From Segatella buccae ATCC 33574 (lineage in GTDB: Bacteria > Bacteroidota > Bacteroidia > Bacteroidales > Bacteroidaceae), in contig NZ_GL586311.1 in assembly GCF_000184945.1 (NCBI RefSeq), positions 2,695,176 to 2,732,968 of the forward strand: a stretch of DNA of 37,793 nt. Reading direction: 5' to 3'. Below, piece by piece: positions 17,338 to 25,190 of the stretch. The position numbers were made by a program, and so were the translations under genes. Every line of letters begins with the position of its first letter. Positions within the stretch are counted from its first letter, which is position 1. The notes under the pieces are model-generated. The model was not told where the DNA came from, did no database searches, and saw only the letters and a list, made by a program, of their open reading frames with translations.

Positions 17338-20160
17338 TTACTTGCCAATCACCTTGGAGCAGCTCCGACTTCCGTCGGCAAATGTTTTCACAGCGATGTT
17401 GACTCCTTGCTGCGGTGTAGACACCTTTGCTCCACCGATGGTGAAATATTCTATGCGAATGGCTTTTGCATCCTTTGATGCCACTTTGCCGATGCCTGTA
17501 GTGACGGTAGATGATTTTCCAAAACCTCCCATGCTGTTGGCAGCCCGCACAGAATAGTTGCCCGCTTCCGTCAGTTTATAGTCAGTGGAGGTAGTGATGG
17601 TGACAAGCTTGTCATGGTTGAAGACAGCATAGGCTGTAGCACCCTCAACGGCATCCCAGCTGAAGATGTCACTTCCAGCACTGATTTGGGCATTGGCTAT
17701 ATTCATCTGCCCGGCGAGCATTTCCGGTCGCCAGTCGGTGAACACCTTGTCGATGGCATATTCGGCAGCTTCGCCGGCAGTGAGAATGGTCTCGTAGGTC
17801 TTGCTCTTGTTGTCCTTTTTGAATGTCAGTGTGTTACTTGCCGGAGACACAACCTTGCCGGAGGCATCCACGGAATTGTATTCCACAAATTTGTCAGCAT
17901 AGGTGTTCATGCCTCCGGTGGTGAATCGCGTGCTTTCCACTTCTGCCGGTTGGTTGATAGTGGTGTTGAGCCATGCCAATCGTGGCGTGCCTCCCCATGC
18001 CCGGCCGAAGTTGAAACTTTTGGCACGATTCTCTATGGTGCAACCGCTCATCACGTAGCCCCATTGCGTGCCATCGGTGTAGGGGGCGGCGATGGTCACG
18101 CTTCCGGTCTTGGGAGTTGCCGAACGAGACTCGTTGACAAACTTCACCCGGTTGTAGAACACGTCTCCGCCACCGCATACATAGTCTACCACACCGTGTA
18201 TCTCGCCGTCTTCAAAATAGAACTGCCCCTTATTATTGTTGCTGTAATAGGTGTCCTGATAGGAGAGCAGCCTCACATTCTTGCAAATGGTTCTGTTGCC
18301 TTTGTCCTGGATAACAACTGCACGGCCTGCAGCCTTATTCATGTCGTAGGGCATGGCATTCTGTAGCGACAGGTCTTGGAAATAAGTGTTGCTGCCCGTG
18401 ACAAGGAAGAGTGCCGTGGTGCCGATGCCTTCGTTTTCCACTCTGGGTGCATTCTTGATGAGTGTGCCTTCTTCACTCTGCCCGATGAGAGAGATGTTGT
18501 TACCGGAAATGGGAGTAAGCACGGTCTCACCGAGATCGTATGTACCGTCGGGCACGAAAATATAAGTACGGCTATCCTCCTTGGCTTCGGCGTTGGCTAT
18601 CATCAGCGTGTTGAGCAGATGGGCTGCGTCTCCGGCCTTTACGATAAAGTAGCCGGCCTCATTCTTGTCTATCGGATTGTCCTGCACGTTGGCAATCGTC
18701 AGACAGTGTATGTAGGGAGAGCAGTCGAAAGTAAGATGCAGGACATCGGCTCCACCTTCATAATGGAAAGAAACGCTCTCTCCGTCTTTAGCTGCCGGGT
18801 AAGAAGCCGTACCGATGATGTTGCCTTTCGAATCTTTCAGCGTAAGTGTCCCTGCCCCGCCGTATTTGCAGCTTGAAAGAATAATATAGGCATTGCCGCC
18901 TACGAGCAGTTCAATGTCGTCACCACTTTTAAATAGCCAGCCGTGCTGATTGTCGTGATAGCCCCCCTGCCCGATGCAGTTGAAAGCCTCATGATCTTCG
19001 TCATAGAAATATTGATCGGTCAGATTGAAAGTGTAGCGGGCCGTTGTGCTCTGCACTTCCTTATCATTGACAATGGCATAAAGGGCGGTGTTGCCGGTGA
19101 TGGTCTCATCGGGCGTGTATTTTCGATTGCCGCTGCCTGAAGCATTGACAAACCAACCGCGGAAAACTTTACCGACAGGGATGTTCAGATCGGCTGCCTC
19201 ATATTTGAATGCGCCAATCTTCGAGTCTTTTTCCACCATTTGGATACCAAGTTCGTTTCCGTCGGCGTTGTAATAAGTCAGCGTGAAGTCTTTCTTCGGT
19301 ACGAAGGTGGCGATATAATTGGTCGTTGCACCATTGGCTGTCACAGGAATAGTGACAATGGTGTTGTCTCCTTCTACAATATAGGTGATGTCACCGATTT
19401 CGCCATTGTCAGCGGTGAGGTCTGACACCGGATTTTCAACCGAAATCTTAGGTTCTGCTTTAGATAGTTCTATCGTGGCGGCCATGTTACCATCGGCAGT
19501 CTCACTGAAGATATCAGCAGCTACATAGCTTTTGCCATTGGCTTTGAAGCCGGCCAATGCCGGGCTCTTGCTCATGTCCACATTGCCATAGATGTCAAGT
19601 CCGAAGAGGTAGGCATTTTGTGAAGCATTGAGATTGGTGAAGCGTAGCCGGCAATTCGTTCTGTTCACCTCGACGGTCACTTCACACCGATTGGCCGGAT
19701 TGGCCGGTGTGTCACTGAGAGTCACCCAATCACCGTCTCCATCACCTTTGGCTTCCAACTTCCAACCGCGCTTGCTTCCTGTTGCTGCATGCACGAAGCA
19801 TACTTTCGTGATGCTGCCCAACGCCGATGTCGTGATGTAGGGATCAGCCGCTTTAGAAGCCATGAGCCAACCGAGCGGATTGCCGTTGTTGAATTTGGGG
19901 TTCACCCCCGCCGATTCTACAGCCGTATTGAAGATACTGAAATCCAGTTTCTCATGACTGTATTTGGTACTCTGTGCTACGGTCGATTCCTCTTTTGCCG
20001 CAGCAGCTTTAGTCCAATCGGAAAAGTCGGTGGAATAGAGTAGTTTCTCCTGAATCATGCTCACTTGCGCTTTGCCCATATTATCTTTCTGTGCTTGTGC
20101 AAAGATGACACAACAGAGCGTCAGGCAAAGCGTACTCATTCTAAGTAGATGCTTTCTCAT
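17338..20160 (-). CDS. Secreted multidomain pectin methylesterase (CE8)
   Basis: A 940-residue secreted protein. The signal peptide is residues 1-23 (ends CVIFAQAQ). Residues 40-195 form a beta-sandwich-like region resembling the core of the small protein at 21669-22280 (TSALGSITKVCFVHA). Residues 325-365 look like a Listeria-Bacteroides (Flg_new/InlB B-type) repeat (GKVFRGWFVNASGSGNRKYT). Residues 505-790 are the CE8 beta-helix, with the acid/base in YQDTYY (Asp636), the nucleophile in GVVDYVCGG (Asp659) and Arg720/Trp722 in FGRAWGG. A fibronectin-III-like segment follows, then the sorting tail EYFTIGGAKVSTPQQGVNI. CE8 enzymes remove methyl esters from homogalacturonan, preparing it for the PL1 and GH28 enzymes encoded alongside. 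VCGG replaces the usual IFG after the nucleophile. Confidence 0.9.
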   Translation of the reverse strand: MRKHLLRMSTLCLTLCCVIFAQAQKDNMGKAQVSMIQEKLLYSTDFSDWTKAAAAKEESTVAQSTKYSHEKLDFSIFNTAVESAGVNPKFNNGNPLGWLMASKAADPYITTSALGSITKVCFVHAATGSKRGWKLEAKGDGDGDWVTLSDTPANPANRCEVTVEVNRTNCRLRFTNLNASQNAYLFGLDIYGNVDMSKSPALAGFKANGKSYVAADIFSETADGNMAATIELSKAEPKISVENPVSDLTADNGEIGDITYIVEGDNTIVTIPVTANGATTNYIATFVPKKDFTLTYYNADGNELGIQMVEKDSKIGAFKYEAADLNIPVGKVFRGWFVNASGSGNRKYTPDETITGNTALYAIVNDKEVQSTTARYTFNLTDQYFYDEDHEAFNCIGQGGYHDNQHGWLFKSGDDIELLVGGNAYIILSSCKYGGAGTLTLKDSKGNIIGTASYPAAKDGESVSFHYEGGADVLHLTFDCSPYIHCLTIANVQDNPIDKNEAGYFIVKAGDAAHLLNTLMIANAEAKEDSRTYIFVPDGTYDLGETVLTPISGNNISLIGQSEEGTLIKNAPRVENEGIGTTALFLVTGSNTYFQDLSLQNAMPYDMNKAAGRAVVIQDKGNRTICKNVRLLSYQDTYYSNNNKGQFYFEDGEIHGVVDYVCGGGDVFYNRVKFVNESRSATPKTGSVTIAAPYTDGTQWGYVMSGCTIENRAKSFNFGRAWGGTPRLAWLNTTINQPAEVESTRFTTGGMNTYADKFVEYNSVDASGKVVSPASNTLTFKKDNKSKTYETILTAGEAAEYAIDKVFTDWRPEMLAGQMNIANAQISAGSDIFSWDAVEGATAYAVFNHDKLVTITTSTDYKLTEAGNYSVRAANSMGGFGKSSTVTTGIGKVASKDAKAIRIEYFTIGGAKVSTPQQGVNIAVKTFADGSRSCSKVIGK

Positions 20161-20217
20161 TATTTTTGGGATTAGTTATAAATTGTCGTTAATTAGGTCA
20201 TAATAGTTTGTTGATGG

Positions 20218-20249
20218 CAAATTTACGCCAAATAAATGAAAGGAGCAAA
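20218..20249 (-). promoter_or_regulatory. Promoter of the pectin methylesterase gene
   Basis: On the minus strand a -33 TTTG (20246-20249) and a -7 TAAATTTG (20218-20225) are separated by 20 bp. The leader would be about 50 nt. Confidence 0.65.
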
Positions 20250-20350
20250 CTATTTTGCAAGAAAATAAGCATTTAATGAGCATCTCGCCTTTGTTATAAG
20301 CATGTTGAGGTATTATTCCTCCTTTCAACTCTGAGATTTGGCAGAAGGAG

Positions 20351-20397
20351 TAAAATATAAAAATGAGTAGGGCTGCCGATTTTTCCTCGGCAGCCCT
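20351..20397 (-). terminator. Terminator of the 214-aa secreted protein gene
   Basis: AGGGCTGCCGA and TCGGCAGCCCT are perfect 11-bp arms around a 7-nt loop. On the minus strand they are followed by ACTCATTTTTATATTTT. It lies 28 bp after the stop. Confidence 0.85.
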
Positions 20398-20424
20398 CTG
20401 TTGTCCCTATAAGGGGAATCTCCC

Positions 20425-21069
20425 CTACTTTCTTATATATTTCCGGCCATTTTTGATAACTATCCACTGATGGCTCTTGCCAACCTGTCTGCCAGCGAGA
20501 TCGAAAGTTGCTGTTTCCGGTTTCTGTTTTGTATCACCAAGGGCATTGACGCCCGTCGTCGGGCCATCCAGAGTAACGGTAAGAGCTTGGAGATATGTAT
20601 CCTCCACTATCGTTAGCACGACTTGTTCAGCCATACCATTCCATGTTACAGAAGTCGATAATCCGACTTTGTATGCAGAAAGTTTGCCTTGGTTGGCAGT
20701 GTTGCCACTTGCCCATTTGGCCTCGTTAGACTTTTGAGCCAGTTTATATTCTATGGTTTTGATCTTTTTACCTTGTGGAGCCTTAACGATCAACTTGCCA
20801 TTATACAAACGGAGTTTAGGAGTTTTGTACCAAACTTGATTGATTTTGTCATGTTTGTCGTAATCAGAAGCTGTCACGGTAACAGTGATGCCGCTAATAG
20901 TGGCAGTTAAGTCTTTTTCAAATTCTCCATCGTTGCTGGTTTCATAGGATTCACCCGAAAAGCCAAACAATTCTTTGGACTTGTCAAAATCAAATGTTGT
21001 TTGTGCGAACATGGAACCGCTTACAAATGTAAGGGCTGCCAATAATAAATTACGAAAAGTCTTGTTCAT
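20425..21069 (-). CDS. Small secreted protein, family A (paralogue of 22503-23150)
   Basis: A 214-residue protein with a signal peptide (MNKTFRNLLLAALTFVSGS, then MFAQ). The mature part starts TTFDFDKSKELFGFSGES and is rich in predicted beta-strands. It aligns along its full length with the product of 22503-23150: shared features are FDFD...K..FG..GES, VWYK-PKLR-Y, KAP-GKK-K-IE, AKW-GN and VTW-G-AE-VVL. It ends in the tail FDLAGRQVGKSHQWIVIKNG. No enzyme motif is visible. Its place inside a pectin locus and its shared tail suggest a surface or carbohydrate-binding role, but that is inference; I do not recognise the family. It has its own promoter and terminator. Confidence 0.75.
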   Translation of the reverse strand: MNKTFRNLLLAALTFVSGSMFAQTTFDFDKSKELFGFSGESYETSNDGEFEKDLTATISGITVTVTASDYDKHDKINQVWYKTPKLRLYNGKLIVKAPQGKKIKTIEYKLAQKSNEAKWASGNTANQGKLSAYKVGLSTSVTWNGMAEQVVLTIVEDTYLQALTVTLDGPTTGVNALGDTKQKPETATFDLAGRQVGKSHQWIVIKNGRKYIRK

Positions 21070-21143
21070 GATTTTTTGTGTTAAAATTTATAATTGTTGG
21101 ATTGGTTCCTGAATATTTTTAGTTGTCTTCTTAGAATCGGACA

Positions 21144-21151
21144 CAAAGGTA
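21144..21151 (-). promoter_or_regulatory. -7 element for the 214-aa secreted protein gene
   Basis: The minus strand reads TACCTTTG. With its flank (plus strand CGGACACAAAGGTAATAAA) it is almost identical to the promoter of the paralogue at 23232-23239, suggesting joint regulation. A TTTC 19 bp upstream is a weak -33 box. Confidence 0.6.
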
Positions 21152-21425
21152 ATAAAAAAATGCAGAAGCCGAAACTGAATCAAAATTAAACTTCTATACG
21201 TTCGTCACCCTTTATGTTTTTTTATGATACAGACGCGATTTTATAAGACGAATGACCGTTTTTATGTTCCAAAACGAGACTATTTATATTTATATTCTGT
21301 CCTTGTAAATGTATTTGTTTGAGAAAAGCCCTTTTTCTACTTGAGATTTAAGCATATCATGTTGAACCGAAATTAGGAGAGCAACTATCAGCTTCGCAAT
21401 TTCATTCTTCCTCTCTATACATCGT

Positions 21426-21468
21426 AAAAAAAGCACCGTTCCAACTGTTAACCTATCAGCTGAAACGG
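21426..21468 (-). terminator. Terminator downstream of the 203-aa protein gene
   Basis: On the minus strand CCGTTTCA pairs with TGGAACGG around an AT-rich loop and is followed by TGCTTTTTTT. It lies about 200 bp past the stop at 21669, so the transcript would include the 31-bp inverted repeat. Confidence 0.65.
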
Positions 21469-21500
21469 CGATGACATCTGTATTCTCCTCCACTGTGGCG

Positions 21501-21631
21501 GTAGGGGCTGCGCTTTATGCCTGCCCGCACGATTTGAAAAATCGTATTCCGTACAGGATTTTTATCCATATCGTAGGACGATGAACGTTTCTGCGAAACG
21601 TGCGAACAAGCATAAAGCGCAGCCTCTACAG
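21501..21631. repeat. Imperfect 31-bp inverted repeat enclosing three hairpins
   Basis: The arm at 21501-21531 (GTAGGGGCTGCGCTTTATGC...) and the arm at 21601-21631 are inverted copies with about four mismatches. The interval holds smaller hairpins: GATTT/AAATC, ATCGT/ACGAT and ACGTTTC/GAAACGT. The whole can fold into a cloverleaf-like cruciform. It may be a REP-like or miniature mobile element; there is no ORF. The rest of 21070-21668 contains only the promoter and terminator listed. Confidence 0.7.
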
Positions 21632-21668
21632 TTGGAAGAAAGAAGGGATTTATTATTGTTCCCTACAA

Positions 21669-22280
21669 TTACCTCTGGATGTATTTTTGACCATTCTTGA
21701 TGACCACACCCTTGTAGTCCTTGCCCACACGCTGGCCGGCAAGGTTGTAAAGAGGAGCGTTGGCATCTTCTTTTCTATTTTCAACCTCTTTGATACCTGT
21801 TGATGCATCTATTGTGACTACAATTTTACTTGCACGAACCTGATTTGTTGTGGCTGTTAATGAAACAGTGGGGGCTATTCCCGTCCATGTGCCCATAGGG
21901 CCATCAGACTCAAATGTATATTCTCCAGTAGAGGCATTGCTGAAACAGCCCGGTCCATGCTTGGTTTCTCCATCGGCAAAACAGGTGAACACTATTTTGG
22001 TGATGCTGCCGATGGTTGAGGTGGCTGTAAAAGTAGAGCTTTTATAGATTCTATATTCATTGGCTTTCGTATTATAATTTTGTGCATCAAAAGCCCCATA
22101 GCCTGTTTCGATAGTGACTCCATCTTTTGTGATCTTATCATTTCCGGCAGGCTTGGACTTGGTGGCACAACAAGTCCCTTTATCTACCCCAGCTGTGAAG
22201 GTGATTTCTTTCTGTGCAAATGCAAGACTACTTACTAAAGCAAGCAGTGAAAGTGATAGACAACGTAAAGTTTTGTTCAT
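21669..22280 (-). CDS. Small secreted protein, family B
   Basis: A 203-residue protein starting at 22280 (MNKTLRCLSLSLLALVSSLA, then FAQ), which gives a standard signal peptide; the ATG four codons earlier is less likely. The mature part has a core GSITKIVFTCFADGETKHGP, a GTWTG motif and an RASKIVVTID strand. This resembles the N-terminal beta-sandwich of the CE8 protein next door (GSITKVCFVHA), suggesting a shared module that occurs both free and fused. It ends YNLAGQRVGKDYKGVVIKNG, the same tail as family A. Paired cysteines (TCCATK, CF) could form a disulphide outside the cytoplasm. Function is unknown; substrate binding is a reasonable guess from the fusion. Confidence 0.75.
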   Translation of the reverse strand: MNKTLRCLSLSLLALVSSLAFAQKEITFTAGVDKGTCCATKSKPAGNDKITKDGVTIETGYGAFDAQNYNTKANEYRIYKSSTFTATSTIGSITKIVFTCFADGETKHGPGCFSNASTGEYTFESDGPMGTWTGIAPTVSLTATTNQVRASKIVVTIDASTGIKEVENRKEDANAPLYNLAGQRVGKDYKGVVIKNGQKYIQR

Positions 22281-22412
22281 AATAGTTTGCATTTAAATTG
22301 TTGAGAATAATTAAGAATTTGATACGATTTTCTTTTTTGTGTGCGCTGATATATTTGTTAAAGAGTTGTCGGCCGCCATGCCACAACACACTTAACTTAT
22401 CATAGAAAATCA

Positions 22413-22444
22413 CCGTTTTATCCAGTAGTTAACTGCTAAAACGG
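22413..22444 (-). terminator. Terminator of the 215-aa secreted protein gene
   Basis: CCGTTTTA and TAAAACGG form an 8-bp stem with an inner CAGTTAACTAC pairing. On the minus strand TGATTTTCT follows. It lies about 60 bp after the stop at 22503. The rest of 22281-22502 shows no clear TAnnTTTG promoter for the next gene. Confidence 0.6.
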
Positions 22445-22502
22445 CGACATATATCTCTTGTAGCTTCATATTAGGTTTCCCACAGAGGGAATCCCGTGAA
22501 TA

Positions 22503-23150
22503 TTATTGCATGTATTTCTTGCCTTTTTTGATGACAACCCCCTTGTAGTTGCTATCTACGCGCTGGCCAGCAAGATTGTAAACCGGAGCATTGGCATTGG
22601 CTGTTGTAGTTTCAACATTATTGATGCCGGTCGAGCTGTCCAAAGTCACGATGATAGCCGAGAACTGTGTGTTGGCAGAGACAGAAAGAACAACAGATTC
22701 TGCATCACCGGTCCAAGTAACCATTTTTGTTTTATTTTCTACAAATGGGGTCAAGGTACCATTATTGACAGAATTTCCTTTTCCCCACTTTGCATACTCA
22801 GCTTTTGAACCAAGTTGAAATTCAATGTTTTTGAGTTTTTTCCCTTCTGGAGCTTTGATTGTCATAGTTCCGCTATACATACGTAATTTGGGATATTTAT
22901 ACCATACTCGATTCCTGTTCTTAGCTTCAGATGGAGAGGCTGAAACCGTTATTCCAATACCATCGATCGTAGCGGTTTTATCTTCTTTAAAATCGCCAGT
23001 AGCGACATAGTTCTTTCCACTACCACTTGATTCACCCGGCAACCCAAACATGGTTTTGGCATCATCGAAATTGAATTTTGTCTGAGCGAAAGAAAAACTA
23101 CTCATCATAGCGATAGCAACGAGCAATGAATAGCGTAAAATTTTGTTCAT
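22503..23150 (-). CDS. Small secreted protein, family A (second copy)
   Basis: A 215-residue protein with a signal peptide (MNKILRYSLLVAIAMMSSFS, then FAQ). It is the full-length paralogue of the 214-residue protein at 20425-21069 (TKFNFDDAKTMFGLPGES; VWYKYPKLRMYSG; IKAPEGKKLKNIEFQLGSK). The sequence is strand-rich with few cysteines and no visible catalytic motif. It ends YNLAGQRVDSNYKGVVIKKG, the C-terminal tail common to the locus. The near-identical promoters of the two family A genes suggest parallel expression. Function unknown; it is likely exported together with the pectinases and may bind polysaccharide or the cell surface. Confidence 0.75.
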   Translation of the reverse strand: MNKILRYSLLVAIAMMSSFSFAQTKFNFDDAKTMFGLPGESSGSGKNYVATGDFKEDKTATIDGIGITVSASPSEAKNRNRVWYKYPKLRMYSGTMTIKAPEGKKLKNIEFQLGSKAEYAKWGKGNSVNNGTLTPFVENKTKMVTWTGDAESVVLSVSANTQFSAIIVTLDSSTGINNVETTTANANAPVYNLAGQRVDSNYKGVVIKKGKKYMQ

Positions 23151-23231
23151 AATTACTTGTCTTTTTAGTTATTAAATATGGTTGATAATCTGTTTTCTGT
23201 TATTTTCAGCGGCTTTATTTAAGCCGGACGA

Positions 23232-23261
23232 CAAAGGTAATAAATTATTTTGAATGCCAAA
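23232..23261 (-). promoter_or_regulatory. Promoter of the 215-aa secreted protein gene
   Basis: On the minus strand a -33 TTTG (23258-23261) and a -7 TACCTTTG (23232-23239) are separated by 18 bp. The plus-strand context CGGACGACAAAGGTAATAAA is shared with the promoter at 21144. Confidence 0.65.
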
Positions 23262-23287
23262 ACAGAATTGATATTATTTTTTTATGC

Positions 23288-23326
23288 AAAAAATAAAAGG
23301 CATGCTGTTTGCGATAACAGCACGCC
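23288..23326 (-). terminator. Terminator of the second pectate lyase gene
   Basis: On the minus strand GGCGTGCTGTT pairs with AACAGCATGCC around a 6-nt loop and is followed by TTTTATTTTTT. It lies 29 bp after the stop. Confidence 0.9.
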
Positions 23327-23354
23327 TCTTACAAGATAGACTTGTGATTTTAAC

Positions 23355-25109
23355 TTATAGAATCCGTTTTTTTATCGCTGTTTTTCCATTGGCCAATAGC
23401 TGCTTTATGATTGTGATGCCTTTGGTTGTCGGAGAGACCCGCTGCCCTGACAGACTGTAATACTCTGTCACCACCACTGCAGTCTTGTTGTCAGCCATGT
23501 TAGCAATACCCGTCTCCACCTTTTTGCAAAACGGATAATATTCATCCACGCTTGTATCTGCATCGGCATTACCGGCTTTCATAATGTCCTCCACCAGTGA
23601 GTTGGCATACACTTCGATGTTGGTGTAATATCCTTTGCCGTCAATGGTGTAGGTTGTTGCATCTGAAGCATCATGAGGATTCAAGCCATTGGCAGTCTCC
23701 CATGCATCGGGAATACCATCGTTGTCACTGTCAAATCCCGTTTCACGCCTGCCTGTAGGAAAGTTGACCTCGGTATAGCCATTCACGTCAGACACCAGAT
23801 CTATTATCCCTTTACGTTTGGTGACAGAACCCGTGTAGGTTACCTTACCTGTTTCGGCCTCTTGGACATATCGGGTGTCAACCTCGTCGCGATGCAAGGA
23901 AGCTCCCGCGTGTGCCAAAACCTTGGTGAAAGCCGTTTCGGCATTGTGGGTGGTCACCTCTCCGGCAGGAATGGGGGCATCGAGCTTGATTCTGACGCAG
24001 GCCACACCGTTAGCATTGTTCACATGCTCCACGCCGTCACCATAATAATTGTTGGGATCGGCAGAATAGATTTCTCCGTTGATGGTGTAAGTGCCCTTAT
24101 CGTATGATACGCCTTTCCAATCGTAATTGGCAGCGTTGGCTCCAGCCGCTGTGACATAGTTGCCACTGATGAAGTAGCGGCTCGTCATGCCCCGGAAGGC
24201 TGTCGGAGTCGTGTTGCCGCTGCTGCCGACAGAGACGGAAGTCACTTGCGTCTTGTGTTTGGTTGCCGGCCCGGCCTTGTAGTAGTTGTTCACCATGTTG
24301 ATATAGCCGCCTCCGGGACCGCCATAGCAGCCCCCTCCGCCCCAGTTGAATATCACGCAATTGCGAAAATCCACATTCTCGGCCTGCACAGCGTTCGCCC
24401 AGTTGTAATTTCCATACTCGGTATTGGCGGTGTAGCCGTTCCAATCATAGCGGGCCCCGTTGAAACGCGGAGCACGGTTGTCCACATGGAGAATCATATT
24501 GTGATGAAAACTGGCGAGCTTACCACCCCAAATGCCCCCATAGCCGTGAGCACCCTTGCCGTGACCGGCGTTGGCCAGACTCTCGCCCACAGTACACCAT
24601 TGCATGGTGAAGTTGTTGTTGTCGTAAAAAGAAGCTACTTCGTCAATGCTCCAACTGAACGAGCAGTGGTCGAGTATTACACCGGTGACATGTCTGTTCC
24701 ATACGGCATCCGCCCCATCGTTGACATCTTTCTCCTGTCCGCGCCTCACTCGTATGAAGCGGATGATGTTATTCTTGTTAGGCATGACGGTGTAGTAGCG
24801 CAACGTGATACCGGGATAGGGTGCGGTCTGTCCGAGGATGGTGGTGTTCTCCCCTATCTTGAGATCGCCCGCCAAAGGGATGACACCCCCCACATCAAAC
24901 ACGACTATTTTCTTGACATTGCCACTGACGGCAGTCCGCAAGGAGCCCGGCCCTTTGTCATTGAGATTGGTGACGTGGATGATTTGGCCTCCACGCCCTC
25001 CTGTTACATATCGTCCGTGCCCCTCCGCACCCGGAAAGGCCGGGGCTTGCGCCATCAGGGTTGTAGCCGCGAGTGCGGCTATTATCGTTGTCAAAACTTG
25101 TTTCACCAT
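23355..25109 (-). CDS. Secreted pectate lyase, PL1-like (second copy)
   Basis: A 584-residue secreted PL1-type lyase with a signal peptide (MVKQVLTTIIAALAATTLMA, then Q) and mature start APAFPGAEGHGRYVTGGRGG. DHCSFSWSIDEVASFYDN, WCTVGESLANAGHGKGAHG and VNNYYKAGPATKHK parallel those in the lyase at 15419-17164, so the two are paralogues. The segment between 330 and 400 differs, which may reflect a different substrate pattern. DSDNDGIPDAWETANGLNP is a calcium-binding loop near the C-terminus, followed by the tail YSLSGQRVSPTTKGITIIK. It lies 81 bp behind the GH28-GH105 gene with no promoter seen, so the two are probably co-transcribed. Confidence 0.9.
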   Translation of the reverse strand: MVKQVLTTIIAALAATTLMAQAPAFPGAEGHGRYVTGGRGGQIIHVTNLNDKGPGSLRTAVSGNVKKIVVFDVGGVIPLAGDLKIGENTTILGQTAPYPGITLRYYTVMPNKNNIIRFIRVRRGQEKDVNDGADAVWNRHVTGVILDHCSFSWSIDEVASFYDNNNFTMQWCTVGESLANAGHGKGAHGYGGIWGGKLASFHHNMILHVDNRAPRFNGARYDWNGYTANTEYGNYNWANAVQAENVDFRNCVIFNWGGGGCYGGPGGGYINMVNNYYKAGPATKHKTQVTSVSVGSSGNTTPTAFRGMTSRYFISGNYVTAAGANAANYDWKGVSYDKGTYTINGEIYSADPNNYYGDGVEHVNNANGVACVRIKLDAPIPAGEVTTHNAETAFTKVLAHAGASLHRDEVDTRYVQEAETGKVTYTGSVTKRKGIIDLVSDVNGYTEVNFPTGRRETGFDSDNDGIPDAWETANGLNPHDASDATTYTIDGKGYYTNIEVYANSLVEDIMKAGNADADTSVDEYYPFCKKVETGIANMADNKTAVVVTEYYSLSGQRVSPTTKGITIIKQLLANGKTAIKKRIL

Positions 25110-25190
25110 TTCGTCTGTTGAGTTTTTAAATACTTATATATAATAAGGTAGCCCAAGCGTAGGCCTTGAGCATGACCTTTTCGCCTTTGT

